From an uncultured Lachnospiraceae bacterium (GTDB taxonomy: Bacteria; Bacillota; Clostridia; Lachnospirales; Lachnospiraceae), in NCBI GenBank assembly GCA_947574135.1, contig CANPIM010000002.1, positions 1 through 64,000 of the forward strand: a stretch of 64,000 bases of DNA, written 5' to 3'. The notes below the pieces were generated by a model. That model saw only the letters and a program-made list of their open reading frames with translations. It was not told where the DNA came from and searched no databases. A program made the translations under genes and the position numbers. This document shows, one piece after another, positions 27,401 through 36,525 of this stretch (its first letter is position 1; each line of letters begins with the position of its first letter).

Positions 27401-27949
27401 CTATTTACTCCCTTCCTTCCAAACCTCCTTGTTTTTCAGCAGATAATCCACCATGGAAATGATGGTGAGAGCCAGAGCAATCCAAATGGACGCCTGTTCC
27501 AGAATAACAAATGCTCCCCCCAGATCCGCAATGAGAAGGCAGATCATCACCATCTGAAAAACGGTTTTAAACTTTCCCCAATAGCTTGCCGCGATCACGA
27601 TGCCATTATCCGAGGCAACCACACGAAATCCGCTGATGACAAATTCCCTGCTCATAATCACAACCACAACCCAGGCTGCCAGCCTTCCCATCTCCACCAG
27701 ACATATCATTGCCGCGCACACCAGAAGCTTGTCCGCCAAAGGATCCATAAATTTTCCAAAATTTGTGACCAGATGGTATTTTCGGGCAATAAATCCGTCC
27801 AAAAGATCTGTCACGCTGGCAAGAATAAAGATGGCCAGGGCAATATAATTTCCAGCCTCCCCGCCCCAATCCGTCAATAAAAACACCACAAAAAACGGAA
27901 TCATACACACCCGTAAAACCGTAAGCTTATTCGGCAGATTCATACTCAT
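27401..27949 (-). CDS. pgsA: CDP-diacylglycerol-glycerol-3-phosphate 3-phosphatidyltransferase
   Basis: 182 residues with four or so membrane helices. It makes phosphatidylglycerol-phosphate, the committed step to anionic phospholipids. It begins MSMNLPNKLTVLRVCMIPFF and holds the CDP-alcohol phosphotransferase signature as D-X2-D-G-X2-A-R...G-X3-D-X3-D (TDLLDGFIARKY, GKFMDPLADK). ATG at 27949 is preceded by GGAGAG at good distance and overlaps the rimO 3' end by 23 bases. Confidence 0.94.
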   Translation of the reverse strand: MSMNLPNKLTVLRVCMIPFFVVFLLTDWGGEAGNYIALAIFILASVTDLLDGFIARKYHLVTNFGKFMDPLADKLLVCAAMICLVEMGRLAAWVVVVIMSREFVISGFRVVASDNGIVIAASYWGKFKTVFQMVMICLLIADLGGAFVILEQASIWIALALTIISMVDYLLKNKEVWKEGSK

Positions 27950-29273
27950 CACTCAGCTCTCCTATCAAATCATACTCCAGGGCTCCTGTCACCCGCACCC
28001 TGGCAAAATCACCGGAAACCAGTACCTGATCCGTATTGAGAAACAGATACCCATCCACATCCGGGGCATCCCGGTAGGTCCGGGTCACATAGGCATTCTC
28101 CCCGGCCACCTGCCCCTCTACCATCACCAAAAGCTCCGTTCCCACAAGCTCATCCGCCCGGGCAAAAGAAATCTCCTGCTGAAGCTCCATGATCTCCTGG
28201 CGGCGCCGTTCCTTTGTCTCCTCCGGAACCTGTTCCGGCATATCCGCAGCCGGCGTATCCTCCTCCGGAGAATAGGCGAATACCCCCAGCCTGTCAAATT
28301 CCTGCGCATCCACAAAATCCAGAAGCTCCTGGTGCTCCTCCTCCGTCTCCCCGGGGAATCCGGAGATCAAGGTGGTGCGCAGGCAGATATCCGGGATCTC
28401 CCGGCGCAACAGGGCGATCTTTTCCTCTATCTGGGCCCGGGTGGTCTTTCGACCCATGCGCTTTAGGATTCGGTCACTGGCGTGCTGGATGGGCATATCC
28501 AGATAATGGCAAAGCTTGGGCTCTCTTTGAATCGTCCCAATAAGCTCCTCCGTGATCTCCTCCGGATAGCAGTATTGCAGACGAATCCACCGAAGCCCTT
28601 TGATCTGGCAGAGCTCCTGTAAAAGCTTGGGCAGCATCTTTTTCCCGTACAAATCCACCCCGTATACCGTGGTTTCCTGGGCCACCAAAATCAGCTCTTT
28701 CACGCCCCCCTGGGCCAGCTCCTGAGCTTCTCTGATAAGCTGATCCATAGGCACACTTCGGTAGCCTCCCCGTATCTTAGGAATGATGCAATAGGTACAG
28801 TGCTTGTCGCAGCCCTCCGCAATCTTCAAATGGGCATAATGCCCGCCGGTAGTCAATATTCGCCCGGCCTCCACCCTGGGAAGAAGGGTAAGGCTGTCCG
28901 TCTGCACCCCCGGGCACTCACCCTCCAACACCTGGCGAATAGTCTCTGTAAGCCGTTGAAAGGAGGTTGTTCCCAATACGGCATCCACCTCCTCAATCTC
29001 CTCCAGTATCTCCTGCTGGTACCGTTGGGCCAGACAGCCTGTCACGATCAAGGCCCCACAGCGGCCCTCCCTGCGATACTCGGCCATCTCCAGAATGGTC
29101 TGAATGCTCTCCTCCTTGGCATCGTTGATAAAGCAGCAGGTATTGATGACAATCACGTCCGCCTGGGTCTCATCGTCCACCAGGGCATAGCCTGCCTTCG
29201 TCAAAAGCCCCAGCATGTTCTCCGAATCCACCAGATTCTTATCACATCCCAGGGAAATAAACAATACATTCAT
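27927..29273 (-). CDS. rimO: Ribosomal protein S12 methylthiotransferase
   Basis: 448 residues, a radical-SAM methylthiotransferase that modifies the conserved Asp of S12. N-terminal UPF0004 domain with Cys residues in SLGCDKN, NTCCF and VTGCLAQR for the auxiliary cluster; radical-SAM CX3CX2C in CDKHCTYCIIPKIRG; C-terminal TRAM domain. RimO rather than MiaB because of the SLGCDKNLVDSE N-terminus. First gene of the rimO-pgsA-cinA run. Confidence 0.95.
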   Translation of the reverse strand: MNVLFISLGCDKNLVDSENMLGLLTKAGYALVDDETQADVIVINTCCFINDAKEESIQTILEMAEYRREGRCGALIVTGCLAQRYQQEILEEIEEVDAVLGTTSFQRLTETIRQVLEGECPGVQTDSLTLLPRVEAGRILTTGGHYAHLKIAEGCDKHCTYCIIPKIRGGYRSVPMDQLIREAQELAQGGVKELILVAQETTVYGVDLYGKKMLPKLLQELCQIKGLRWIRLQYCYPEEITEELIGTIQREPKLCHYLDMPIQHASDRILKRMGRKTTRAQIEEKIALLRREIPDICLRTTLISGFPGETEEEHQELLDFVDAQEFDRLGVFAYSPEEDTPAADMPEQVPEETKERRRQEIMELQQEISFARADELVGTELLVMVEGQVAGENAYVTRTYRDAPDVDGYLFLNTDQVLVSGDFARVRVTGALEYDLIGELSDEYESAE

Positions 29274-29547
29274 GGGAACCCCCTATGGTCCTTTTCTTCC
29301 GATAAAGCTCTCTTCTGTACGAGTTATATTTTACCATACTAAAAATCCGTTGTAAACAGCGCAAAAGGAAGGCTTCAAAATTTACCGGCCTCGTTCCCGC
29401 AAAGCTACCGGTGTAACCGGAGAACTCCTATTTCCAGATGTATCAATATCATCGAGTAGGGGAAGGCACCTTCTCCCCACTCGTGCGCCGGACGCCCGTC
29501 AGCCTTTGCCGACACGTTTCCTCTGGGTGCCTTTGAACATAAAAAAC
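29274..29547. other. Structured intergenic region upstream of rimO, unexplained
   Basis: No gene supported. The stretch contains a hairpin with arms CGAGT...ACTCG and inner GGGGA/TCCCC (29453-29483), and CCGGT/ACCGG (about 29408-29420). Low coding potential but strong pairing suggests a structured RNA or a remnant of a mobile element. I could not match it to a riboswitch or intron that I know. Confidence 0.35.
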
Positions 29548-29584
29548 GGAAGGAGCCGCCCTTTTTCCTGCGTCAGCTCCTTCC
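29541..29584 (-). terminator. Rho-independent terminator of copA
   Basis: Minus-strand arms GGAAGGAGC (plus 29576-29584) and GCTCCTTCC (plus 29548-29556), followed by a T-run (plus 29541-29546 is AAAAAA). It lies 10 bases after the copA stop. Confidence 0.85.
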
Positions 29585-29593
29585 CTATGCCTG

Positions 29594-29803
29594 CTACTGA
29601 ATTTCCGTCACCTTGTAATCCTGATCCTCCACAGTCTTTTTCAGCACCTCGTCGGCTATCTCCGCCGTTAGGGTCACCACCGCTGTCCCGGCCTCATGGC
29701 TTACGGCTGCCTCCGCCACCTCCGGCAAGGCCTCCAGGCACTTCTTGACCCGGGCCTCACAGTGTCCACACATCATTCCCTGGATTTTCATTGTCTTTGT
29801 CAT
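29594..29803 (-). CDS. Possible internal start producing a free CopZ-like copper chaperone (69 aa)
   Basis: Within the copA frame, AAAAGGAGGAAACTATA precedes an ATG at 29803. The product would be 69 residues, beginning [19 protein letters not shown], which is exactly the size and layout of a CopZ/HMA metallochaperone. Such a strong site inside a coding frame is unlikely by chance. Either the two genes fused recently by loss of a stop codon or both forms are made. Confidence 0.45.
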   Translation of the reverse strand: MTKTMKIQGMMCGHCEARVKKCLEALPEVAEAAVSHEAGTAVVTLTAEIADEVLKKTVEDQDYKVTEIQ

Positions 29804-32188
29804 TATAGTTTCCTCCTTTTCTATTTTCATGCCGGCGTTTCCTTTCTCTGCCTCCTGTTCCCGAACAGCAGGGGAATCGACCCCGGAAACATGATTCTTG
29901 CTTTTTTTATCCTTGCCGGCGTCGTAAAGCCGGAAAAGGTTCAGACGCAGGGCATTGGTCACCACGCAGAAGCTTGAAAGGCTCATGGCCGCCGCCCCAA
30001 ACATGGGATTTAATTTCCATCCGAAAATGGGATACCACAAGCCGGCCGCCAGGGGAATGCCCACCACATTGTAGAAAAATGCCCAGAAGAGATTCTCGTG
30101 AATATTCCTTAAGGTAGCCCGGCTCAGACGAATGGCTGCCGGCACATCGCTCAGGCGGCTCTTCATAAGCACCACGTCCGCCGCATCGATGGCAATGTCC
30201 GTCCCGGCTCCGATGGCAATGCCCATGTCCGCCCGGGTTAGGGCCGGGGCATCGTTGATGCCGTCTCCTACCATAGCTACCTTGCCCTTTTCCTGTAATC
30301 CCCGGATCACGCTTTCCTTGCCATCCGGAAGAACCCCTGCGATAACCTGGTCCACCCCGGCCTGACGGCCGATGGCCCGGGCTGTCCGCTCATTGTCTCC
30401 GGTCAGCATTACCACGTGAATCCCCATATTCTGAAGCTCCTTAACGGCTCTGGGACTGTCCTCCTTTATCACATCCGCCACGGCGATAATGCCCAAAAGC
30501 TCTCCGTCCCGGCTGAAAAACAGAGGCGTCTTTCCCTCCTCAGAAAGCCCCTCCGCCTGTTTCTGAAGTCCTGCTGGAACTCGGGCCTGACGACTGATAA
30601 AGCTGTAGTTACCGCCACAGAGCCGGGCACCCTCCAGCGTGCCTGTCAGTCCGTTTCCGGGCATGGCCTGGAAGTCCTCCGCCTCCTGGCCCAAAAGCCC
30701 CCTTTCCTCTGCCATAGCCAAAACCGCCCGGGCCAGGGGATGCTCGCTCTTTTTCTCCAGGGCGCCGGCCAGCCTTAAAAGCTCCTGCTCCGTAATTCCC
30801 TCCCCTGGCAACAAATCCGTCACCCGGGGCTCTCCGCTGGTGATGGTACCTGTTTTATCCAGGGCAACGATCTGCATTTTCCCCGTCTCCTCCAGGGACA
30901 CTGCAGTCTTAAACATAATGCCATGCTTGGCTCCCATGCCGTTGCCCACCATAATGGCCACCGGGGTGGCCAGTCCCAGGGCGCAGGGACAGCTGATAAC
31001 CAGCACGGAAATGCCCCGGGCCAGGGCAAAGCCAAAGCTCTCCCCGGCCAGCAGCCAGATCAGGATGGTCACCGCCGCTATACCAATCACCGCAGGTACA
31101 AACACCCCGGACACCCGATCCGCCACCTTGGCAATGGGCGCCTTGGTGGCTGCCGCATCGCTGACCATCTGAATAATCTGAGAGAGAGTGGTATCCTCCC
31201 CCACCCGGGTTGCCTGGCATTTTAAAAATCCGGACTGATTTACCGTAGCCGCAGACACGCTGTCTCCGGCCTCCTTGTCCACGGGAATGCTCTCCCCTGT
31301 AAGGGCCGCCTCGTTCACCGCGCTATTCCCCTCCAGAACCACCCCATCTACAGGAATATTCTCCCCGGGCCTTACCACAAACACATCGTTCTTTTGCACC
31401 TGCTCAATGGAGACCAGGGTCTCCACCCCGTCCCGGAGAACCGTGGCCGTCTTGGGAGCCAGCTTCATAAGCCCCTTTAGGGCATCCGTGGTCTTTCCCT
31501 TGGACCGGGCCTCCAGCATCTTCCCCACGGTAATGAGGGTCAGAATCATGGCAGCAGACTCAAAATAAAATTCATGCATATACTCCATAACCCCGGCCAT
31601 ATTCCCCTTAAGCTGGGCGTCTGTCATGGCAAACAGGGCATAGGTGCTGTAGACAAAGGAGGCGCCGGCTCCCAGAGCCACCAGCGTGTCCATATTGGGG
31701 GCCCGATGTATCAGGCCCTTAAAGCCGCTTATGAAAAATTTCTGGTTGATGACCATGACAATCCCGGTGAGCAACAGCTGCAAAAGTCCCACAGCCACAT
31801 GGTTTCCCGCAAAAAATGCCGGCGCCGGCCAATTCCACATCATATGCCCCATGGAAAAATACATGAGCACCACCAGAAAGCCCAGGGATGCCCACAGCCG
31901 TTTCTTTAAAAGAGGCGTCTCCCGATCCCGAAGCAAATCCTCCCCGGGAAGGGCTGCCCCATTTCCGGATCCCTTGGCCGTCTTTTCCATACCTTTTTGG
32001 GCCGCCCCGTAGCCTGCGTTCTCCACCGCCTGAATAATCTCCTGGGCCTGGGCCGTACCCTCCACGCCCATAGAGTTGGTCAAAAGGCTGACCGAGCAGG
32101 ACGTCACCCCCGGCACCTTGGAAACCGCCTTCTCCACCCGGGCGCTGCAGGCGGCGCAGCTCATGCCTGTCACTGTATATTGATCCAT
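29594..32188 (-). CDS. copA: Copper-exporting P-type ATPase with N- and C-terminal metal-binding domains
   Basis: 864 residues, a P1B-type ATPase that pumps Cu+ out of the cytosol. N-terminal HMA domain with CXXC at Cys11 and Cys14 (MSCAACS), eight membrane helices, the transmembrane CPC motif (400-402), phosphorylation site DKTGT (Asp444) and hinge [10 protein letters not shown]. Unusually, a second HMA domain ([10 protein letters not shown], cysteines near 807 and 810) is fused at the C-terminus through a charged linker. An internal ribosome site and ATG at 29803 could also yield this domain as a free chaperone (see 29594-29803). ATG at 32188 has AAAGGAGG upstream. Controlled by a CsoR-like operator. 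Confidence 0.95.
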   Translation of the reverse strand: MDQYTVTGMSCAACSARVEKAVSKVPGVTSCSVSLLTNSMGVEGTAQAQEIIQAVENAGYGAAQKGMEKTAKGSGNGAALPGEDLLRDRETPLLKKRLWASLGFLVVLMYFSMGHMMWNWPAPAFFAGNHVAVGLLQLLLTGIVMVINQKFFISGFKGLIHRAPNMDTLVALGAGASFVYSTYALFAMTDAQLKGNMAGVMEYMHEFYFESAAMILTLITVGKMLEARSKGKTTDALKGLMKLAPKTATVLRDGVETLVSIEQVQKNDVFVVRPGENIPVDGVVLEGNSAVNEAALTGESIPVDKEAGDSVSAATVNQSGFLKCQATRVGEDTTLSQIIQMVSDAAATKAPIAKVADRVSGVFVPAVIGIAAVTILIWLLAGESFGFALARGISVLVISCPCALGLATPVAIMVGNGMGAKHGIMFKTAVSLEETGKMQIVALDKTGTITSGEPRVTDLLPGEGITEQELLRLAGALEKKSEHPLARAVLAMAEERGLLGQEAEDFQAMPGNGLTGTLEGARLCGGNYSFISRQARVPAGLQKQAEGLSEEGKTPLFFSRDGELLGIIAVADVIKEDSPRAVKELQNMGIHVVMLTGDNERTARAIGRQAGVDQVIAGVLPDGKESVIRGLQEKGKVAMVGDGINDAPALTRADMGIAIGAGTDIAIDAADVVLMKSRLSDVPAAIRLSRATLRNIHENLFWAFFYNVVGIPLAAGLWYPIFGWKLNPMFGAAAMSLSSFCVVTNALRLNLFRLYDAGKDKKSKNHVSGVDSPAVREQEAEKGNAGMKIEKEETIMTKTMKIQGMMCGHCEARVKKCLEALPEVAEAAVSHEAGTAVVTLTAEIADEVLKKTVEDQDYKVTEIQ

Positions 32189-32238
32189 AAAATCTCATAC
32201 CTCCTTTATGGGTTTCCCTCTCTCTTCATTCTACGGGT

Positions 32239-32267
32239 ATTATATACCCTATGGGGGTATATTGCAA
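32239..32267 (-). promoter_or_regulatory. copA promoter with CsoR-like operator in the spacer
   Basis: Minus-strand -35 TTGCAA (plus 32262-32267), 17-base spacer, -10 TATAAT (plus 32239-32244). The spacer is nearly filled by TATACCCTATGGGGGTATA (32243-32261), an inverted repeat of the TACCC-N4-GGGTA type bound by the copper repressor CsoR. Copper would derepress copA. No csoR gene is in the window. Confidence 0.75.
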
Positions 32268-32274
32268 GAACTTT

Positions 32275-33411
32275 TTACCAAAAGCTTAAAAATCCTGCCA
32301 GCAAAAGCATCCCTCCAGGGACCACATACTTTCTTGGATGATGCCACAGATCGCTCTCGATCTTCCATCCCCGAAGGGGACAGAACCATTCCAGAAGGAC
32401 GGCTCCCACCGCGCTTCCCAGGGCAAAGAAAACTGCAGTGACCGCCAAGCGCAGCGTAAGGCCGCCTGTCTGCATTTCCAGGCTGCAAAGGTAAATGCTG
32501 TCCGCAATCAGGTTACACAGAAAAAGGAAAGCGCCATAGGGAATGCAAAATAGCTTCTTTTGATCAGGCAGGAAGCGGACCGCCTGCTCCAGGGCCGGAT
32601 CACAGGACAGCAGGATCCCCAGGGGGGTATTGAGGGAAAGGATAGCAAATCCAAGAGGAGCTGCAAACAAGCTCTCCGTCTGCCGAAAAAACAGGGGCAG
32701 AACTCCGGCCACGCACCACAGGATTGCAGTGTTTGCCAGATAATTTTTGTGAGTCCTAAGATACCGGAAAAGATAGCGCCAGACAGAACCGTGCCGATAC
32801 TCTTTTTCTGTTCCTTTGTGTTTCTTTTCCTGCAAATAAAAGCAATATCCATCCGATCTTTGCAGCAGGAAAAGAGCCAGAACGCTATTGGCTACCGGTA
32901 AAAGCATAAACCATGCTTTGTCCCAGAGGCCAACAATTCCTCCAAGCACAGCAGCCATCCAAAGACCTGCCATAGCCTGGTATTTCCGGAGGGAAAAAAC
33001 AGCGGCAGCCATTAGAATTGCATTTGCCGCGCAGAGAACGCTCCCCAAAGCTTCTCTTACCTCACACAAAGACACGGCCAGCAATACGGCCAAAAGCCCC
33101 GCTGTCCTTGTAAAAAACGTATAGCTCCCCAGGGCCGCCACATAGGAAAAGATAAATTTTTTTCTCTCAAAGGGAAGCATGATAAGATTCTCCATATAGG
33201 CTGCATGATCCCTGGAGGAAAGCGCCTGCCACATCACACCGGCGGTAAAGGTGGTGGTCATCAGATATAAAATAAATGGTGCAATCCGGATCCGAAAGGC
33301 GGCCAGATGCAAGCCCCAAAACACGATTCCATAGAGGCTTATGCTTCTTGGAAATCTCTCGTACCTTCTCCCAAACAGCTTTTTTAAAAACGCTTTACCT
33401 GTCATATCCAT
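32275..33411 (-). CDS. ABC-2 type exporter membrane protein
   Basis: 378 residues from the ATG at 33411, with about ten hydrophobic segments (ISLYGIVFWGLHLAAF, FILYLMTTTFTAGV, LGSYTFFTRTAGLLAVLLA and others). No close family recognised; it is the permease partner of the ATPase gene that it overlaps by 17 bases. The start is preceded by GGGAGGC. The frame continues upstream to 33603 only inside the ATPase gene. Substrate unknown; a drug, lantibiotic-like peptide or envelope signal is plausible given the adjacent two-component system. Confidence 0.7.
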   Translation of the reverse strand: MDMTGKAFLKKLFGRRYERFPRSISLYGIVFWGLHLAAFRIRIAPFILYLMTTTFTAGVMWQALSSRDHAAYMENLIMLPFERKKFIFSYVAALGSYTFFTRTAGLLAVLLAVSLCEVREALGSVLCAANAILMAAAVFSLRKYQAMAGLWMAAVLGGIVGLWDKAWFMLLPVANSVLALFLLQRSDGYCFYLQEKKHKGTEKEYRHGSVWRYLFRYLRTHKNYLANTAILWCVAGVLPLFFRQTESLFAAPLGFAILSLNTPLGILLSCDPALEQAVRFLPDQKKLFCIPYGAFLFLCNLIADSIYLCSLEMQTGGLTLRLAVTAVFFALGSAVGAVLLEWFCPLRGWKIESDLWHHPRKYVVPGGMLLLAGFLSFW

Positions 33412-34102
33412 AGCCCAAAGCCTCCCGAATCTCTGCGGCCTCCCCGGTTCTGTTTTCCAGGATTTGCCGGATTTGCCCATTTTCCAAAACCAGTATCCGA
33501 TCCGAGGTCCGTGTAATGCTCTCCAAAATATGAGAGGAAAACAAAACCGTTCCATATTCCTTATAATTCCCAATCTGCGTGTACAAATATTCCGTGCTCT
33601 CAAAATCCAGCCCGTTCACCGGCTCATCCAGAAACAGCAAGGGCGCCTTTAACGCAAACGCCGTGATTAGAAATGCCTTTTTCCGATTGCCCGTGGAGAG
33701 CTCTCTCAGAAGCCTATTCCCATATGCTTCAAAGTGAAAGCCCTCCACAAGCTCTGACACATCGGGCAGCTCCTTTCCATAGGCGGAAAAAACATAGGAC
33801 AGATATTCCCAAAAGGTAAAATAGGAAAAGGAGGCGTCCTCCGCAAATACGGTGTAGCGATTAAGCTTAAAATCCCTGTCCCGCATGGCCACTGGCTGCC
33901 CGCAAAACCGGATCTCTGCACAGCGAAAGGTGGGAAGCAGCCCGGACAGTACCTTGAGGAATGTGGTTTTTCCGGCTCCATTTAGCCCAATCAGACCCAC
34001 TGCCTCATGGTTCATAAGTTGAATGGAAAAATTTTCCAAAACCAGATTCTTCCTGTCATACCAGGCATTTAAATTTTGGATTTCCATAAGCACGGATGTC
34101 AT
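33395..34102 (-). CDS. ABC exporter ATP-binding protein
   Basis: 235 residues. Walker A GLNGAGKTT, Walker B LLFLDEPVNGLD, and switch His in SHILESI. The signature motif reads LSTGN rather than LSGGQ, a departure but tolerated in some exporters. ATG at 34102 has GGGGGGAAAG upstream and follows the stop of a 58-residue membrane protein by one base. Drives the permease encoded downstream. Confidence 0.85.
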   Translation of the reverse strand: MTSVLMEIQNLNAWYDRKNLVLENFSIQLMNHEAVGLIGLNGAGKTTFLKVLSGLLPTFRCAEIRFCGQPVAMRDRDFKLNRYTVFAEDASFSYFTFWEYLSYVFSAYGKELPDVSELVEGFHFEAYGNRLLRELSTGNRKKAFLITAFALKAPLLFLDEPVNGLDFESTEYLYTQIGNYKEYGTVLFSSHILESITRTSDRILVLENGQIRQILENRTGEAAEIREALGYGYDR

Positions 34103-34103
34103 A

Positions 34104-34280
34104 TCATCTTTCCCCCCTGTGGTCCTTTTCTTTTTTCCAGACCGCATAAGCCGAATACAGGAAGGCACCCCCCAAAAGCACATACAGACCAGCCATCTCC
34201 CAACGTGCTTCCAAGCCGCAAACCACTGCCACCGCCAGCCAAATAAATCCTATCATTCCACGAATGTATACATGACGCAT
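34104..34280 (-). CDS. Small membrane protein (58 aa) of the ABC exporter operon
   Basis: A short gene that standard length limits would miss. It starts at an ATG preceded by GAGGAGGTAAAGAAC and encodes 58 residues beginning MRHVYIRGMIGFIWLAVAVV. There are two membrane helices (about 9-22 and 30-48) and a charged tail (KKEKDHRGER). Its TGA lies one base before the ATPase ATG, so translation is coupled. Probably an accessory subunit of the exporter; no family recognised. Confidence 0.75.
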   Translation of the reverse strand: MRHVYIRGMIGFIWLAVAVVCGLEARWEMAGLYVLLGGAFLYSAYAVWKKEKDHRGER

Positions 34281-34321
34281 GTTCTTTACCTCCTCAAATG
34301 CTCTTTGTCTGTTGTGTCTCT

Positions 34322-34351
34322 ATCATAGCCGAAAAATGCCGGCTCTGCCAA
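34322..34351 (-). promoter_or_regulatory. Promoter of the ABC exporter operon
   Basis: Minus-strand -35 TTGGCA (plus 34346-34351), 18-base spacer, -10 TATGAT (plus 34322-34327). Upstream is CCGTTTGCGG (about 34354-34370), loosely like a LytTR-type half-site; if real, the adjacent response regulator would activate this operon. Confidence 0.5.
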
Positions 34352-34386
34352 AATGTCCGCAAACGGCAGGTTTTTGACCGCGAAAA

Positions 34387-34419
34387 AAGCTGCAAGGCAC
34401 GTTTCGCACCTTGCAGCTT
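34387..34419 (-). terminator. Rho-independent terminator of the two-component operon
   Basis: Perfect 11-bp arms AAGCTGCAAGG and CCTTGCAGCTT (plus 34387-34397 and 34409-34419). On the minus strand the second arm runs into TTTTTT. It separates the histidine kinase gene from the ABC operon. Confidence 0.9.
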
Positions 34420-34443
34420 TATAAACTATTTATTGGTACTCCT

Positions 34444-35739
34444 CTATTCCATGGAAACGCTCTGAAAGCATAAGGTCGCCACGGCCCGGAATACGTTTTC
34501 CGTGTAAGAGGTTTGAACCATTCCCTCGTACTTTTCCGCAGCCGTCTGGGCGCTCTTTAGTCCCAGTCCGTGAAGCCCCTCCTTCTTGGATGTTTTCAGC
34601 GTCCCGGCTTCCTTTACAGGGGGGATCCAAAAGCTGTTCTCCACCTTTATTACCAGCATTTGATGGATGCGCCGGATGGTCAGCCCAATAAATCTTTGCT
34701 CCTTCTTTGGCACCTTACCGGCGGCCTCCAGGGCATTGTCCAGGAAATTTCCCAGGATGGCACACAGATCCGCCCGCTGAAGGTTTGTATGCCGGGGAAA
34801 TTCCACCTGCACCTCATACCGAATCCCGTTCTCCCGGGCCGTTACGGCCTTGCTGTTTATAAGATAGTCTATGGTCTCATCTCCTGTCCACAGCGTATCC
34901 GTCATCTCCTTAACAGGCCCCTCAAGCTCCTCCAAATATCCCATCGCCTCTTCCATTTTTTTATGAGACAGGAGCAGTCGCAGCACCCCCATATGATTGT
35001 GAAAATCGTGAAACAGCCTTGCATTCATGGTGTAGGCATTGTTTAGGGTGGTATATTCCCGCTCCAGCAATTCCGCCTGCAAAGATTTAAGCTTTGCCAG
35101 CTCCTTCTCCGCCTCGTATTGCCGGTTTATGTTGAACACCAGAATGGACATCATAAGAACCACAGACAAAATCGTCCACATATACAGGGTATCCTGGGAG
35201 ATAGCAAGGGCTCTCTGCTGTGATAAGGTTACCACGGCCAGGAAGCCTGCCAGGGCCAGAAGAGATGCCAGACGAAAGCCTTCCTTCCCTGTCAGCTCCG
35301 GACGCTTCCAGAGATACCAGGCCAGGATCAGCAGCAGCAACTGAAACAGCCAGACCGCAAGCTGGCCACTTCCCGTTTCACAATCTAAAAATGCAGGGGA
35401 ATGAAGAAGCACACCGGCCCAGGCCGCCAGAAGAAACTGCCAGAAAGCAGCCCCCATCTCATAGAACGCCCCGATAAACAGGCTCATTCTCAGATCTGCC
35501 CCTCCAAGACGGCCAGCACAGGCAGCAAGGAGCAGGGCTTCTCCGGCTATCCTGTAAAAATTTTCCAGTTTCATCAAAAAAACTGCTGTGAAAAGAGTCC
35601 CAACTCCCGCCAACAGTATGACCAGCTCTTTTCTCCCCGGCTTTTTGCAGGCCAGCAGGCGGAAGATAAGGAACAGGCCCACCAGACTTCGCACGCCTCC
35701 TGCTGCAATGCCAGAGCACAGCAAAAACCAATCTCTCAT
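34444..35739 (-). CDS. GHKL-type sensor histidine kinase (AgrC-like)
   Basis: 431 residues. The N-terminal 200 residues form about six membrane helices. These are followed by a coiled-coil linker, an H-box LFHDFHNHMGVLRLLL and a GHKL ATPase domain (LGNFLDNALEAA N-box, GLHGLGLKSAQ G-box). Such kinases sense peptides or envelope states and phosphorylate LytTR regulators. The ATG at 35739 overlaps the regulator stop (ATGA) and uses GGGGAGCC as its site. Confidence 0.9.
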   Translation of the reverse strand: MRDWFLLCSGIAAGGVRSLVGLFLIFRLLACKKPGRKELVILLAGVGTLFTAVFLMKLENFYRIAGEALLLAACAGRLGGADLRMSLFIGAFYEMGAAFWQFLLAAWAGVLLHSPAFLDCETGSGQLAVWLFQLLLLILAWYLWKRPELTGKEGFRLASLLALAGFLAVVTLSQQRALAISQDTLYMWTILSVVLMMSILVFNINRQYEAEKELAKLKSLQAELLEREYTTLNNAYTMNARLFHDFHNHMGVLRLLLSHKKMEEAMGYLEELEGPVKEMTDTLWTGDETIDYLINSKAVTARENGIRYEVQVEFPRHTNLQRADLCAILGNFLDNALEAAGKVPKKEQRFIGLTIRRIHQMLVIKVENSFWIPPVKEAGTLKTSKKEGLHGLGLKSAQTAAEKYEGMVQTSYTENVFRAVATLCFQSVSME

Positions 35740-36455
35740 ATATGGCTCCCCCAATACCGGTTAAGCTGCTCCTTTACCTCCTGCAGATGGGTACGGCTGA
35801 TGGGGAGAGACACCCCATTTTTCAGTACGGCCATGCCATCCCGGATCTGCATAATGTGTATCATGTTCACAATTAAGCCCCTATCCAGATAGATAAATTC
35901 TTCTGCATCCAATTCTCCATAGACCTGCTGCAGGCTTTTGCGCACCTTGGACACCCCGCCCGCTGCCGTAATACTGGCATTCTTTCCGTCCCGCGCAATG
36001 TAGTAGATTTCCTTATAGGGAATTTTTTCCAGGCGGCTGTTGGTCTGAATGGTATAGGCTTTTCCCTCCTCCAGGGTAATAAGCTTTAGGGCATCCTCTA
36101 TAGCAGCCGGCAACCGCTCATTTGTGTCATTTTTTGGCACATAGCGAAAAATAGACAGCTCAAAGGCGTCAATGGCATACTCCATATGGGAGGTAATAAA
36201 GATAATCTTTACATGGGGTAAACAGGGCTTGATTTTTGCCGCAAGCTCCATGCCTGTATTCCCCGGCATCTCTATGTCCAGCAAAATCAAGTCAAAGAAA
36301 AAGCCATCCTCCGTAATATCATAGAGCAGATTTTCACTGCTTTCATAGGCAGTAATCTTTCCCGCGCTTCCCCCCTTCGCCAGACAACTCTCCACGATTT
36401 CCCTATGTCTTTTCACCGCCTGGCTGTCATCGTCGCATATCCCTATGTGCAGCAT
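35736..36455 (-). CDS. LytTR-family response regulator
   Basis: 239 residues. The receiver domain (1-120) has acidic pocket DDD near residue 8-10, phospho-acceptor Asp in LILLDIEMPG and Lys in RYVPKND. The C-terminal LytTR DNA-binding domain (about 140-235) contains KIPYKEIYYIARDGKNASI and EEFIYLDRGLIVNM. Partner of the downstream kinase and probably controller of the neighbouring ABC exporter. Confidence 0.93.
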   Translation of the reverse strand: MLHIGICDDDSQAVKRHREIVESCLAKGGSAGKITAYESSENLLYDITEDGFFFDLILLDIEMPGNTGMELAAKIKPCLPHVKIIFITSHMEYAIDAFELSIFRYVPKNDTNERLPAAIEDALKLITLEEGKAYTIQTNSRLEKIPYKEIYYIARDGKNASITAAGGVSKVRKSLQQVYGELDAEEFIYLDRGLIVNMIHIMQIRDGMAVLKNGVSLPISRTHLQEVKEQLNRYWGSHI

Positions 36456-36480
36456 TTTACCACCTCACCCAAAAATTCTT

Positions 36481-36514
36481 GCAAAAAACGCCTGTTCCCA
36501 ATGAAACAAGCGTT
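36481..36514 (-). terminator. Rho-independent terminator after the lipoprotein gene
   Basis: Minus-strand stem AACGCTTGTT/AACAGGCGTT (plus 36505-36514 and 36487-36496, one G-U pair) followed by TTTTTTGC. It sits only about 25 bases before the response-regulator start, so that gene either has a promoter within the terminator region or depends on read-through. Confidence 0.7.
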
Positions 36515-36525
36515 TCCAAATTCCT

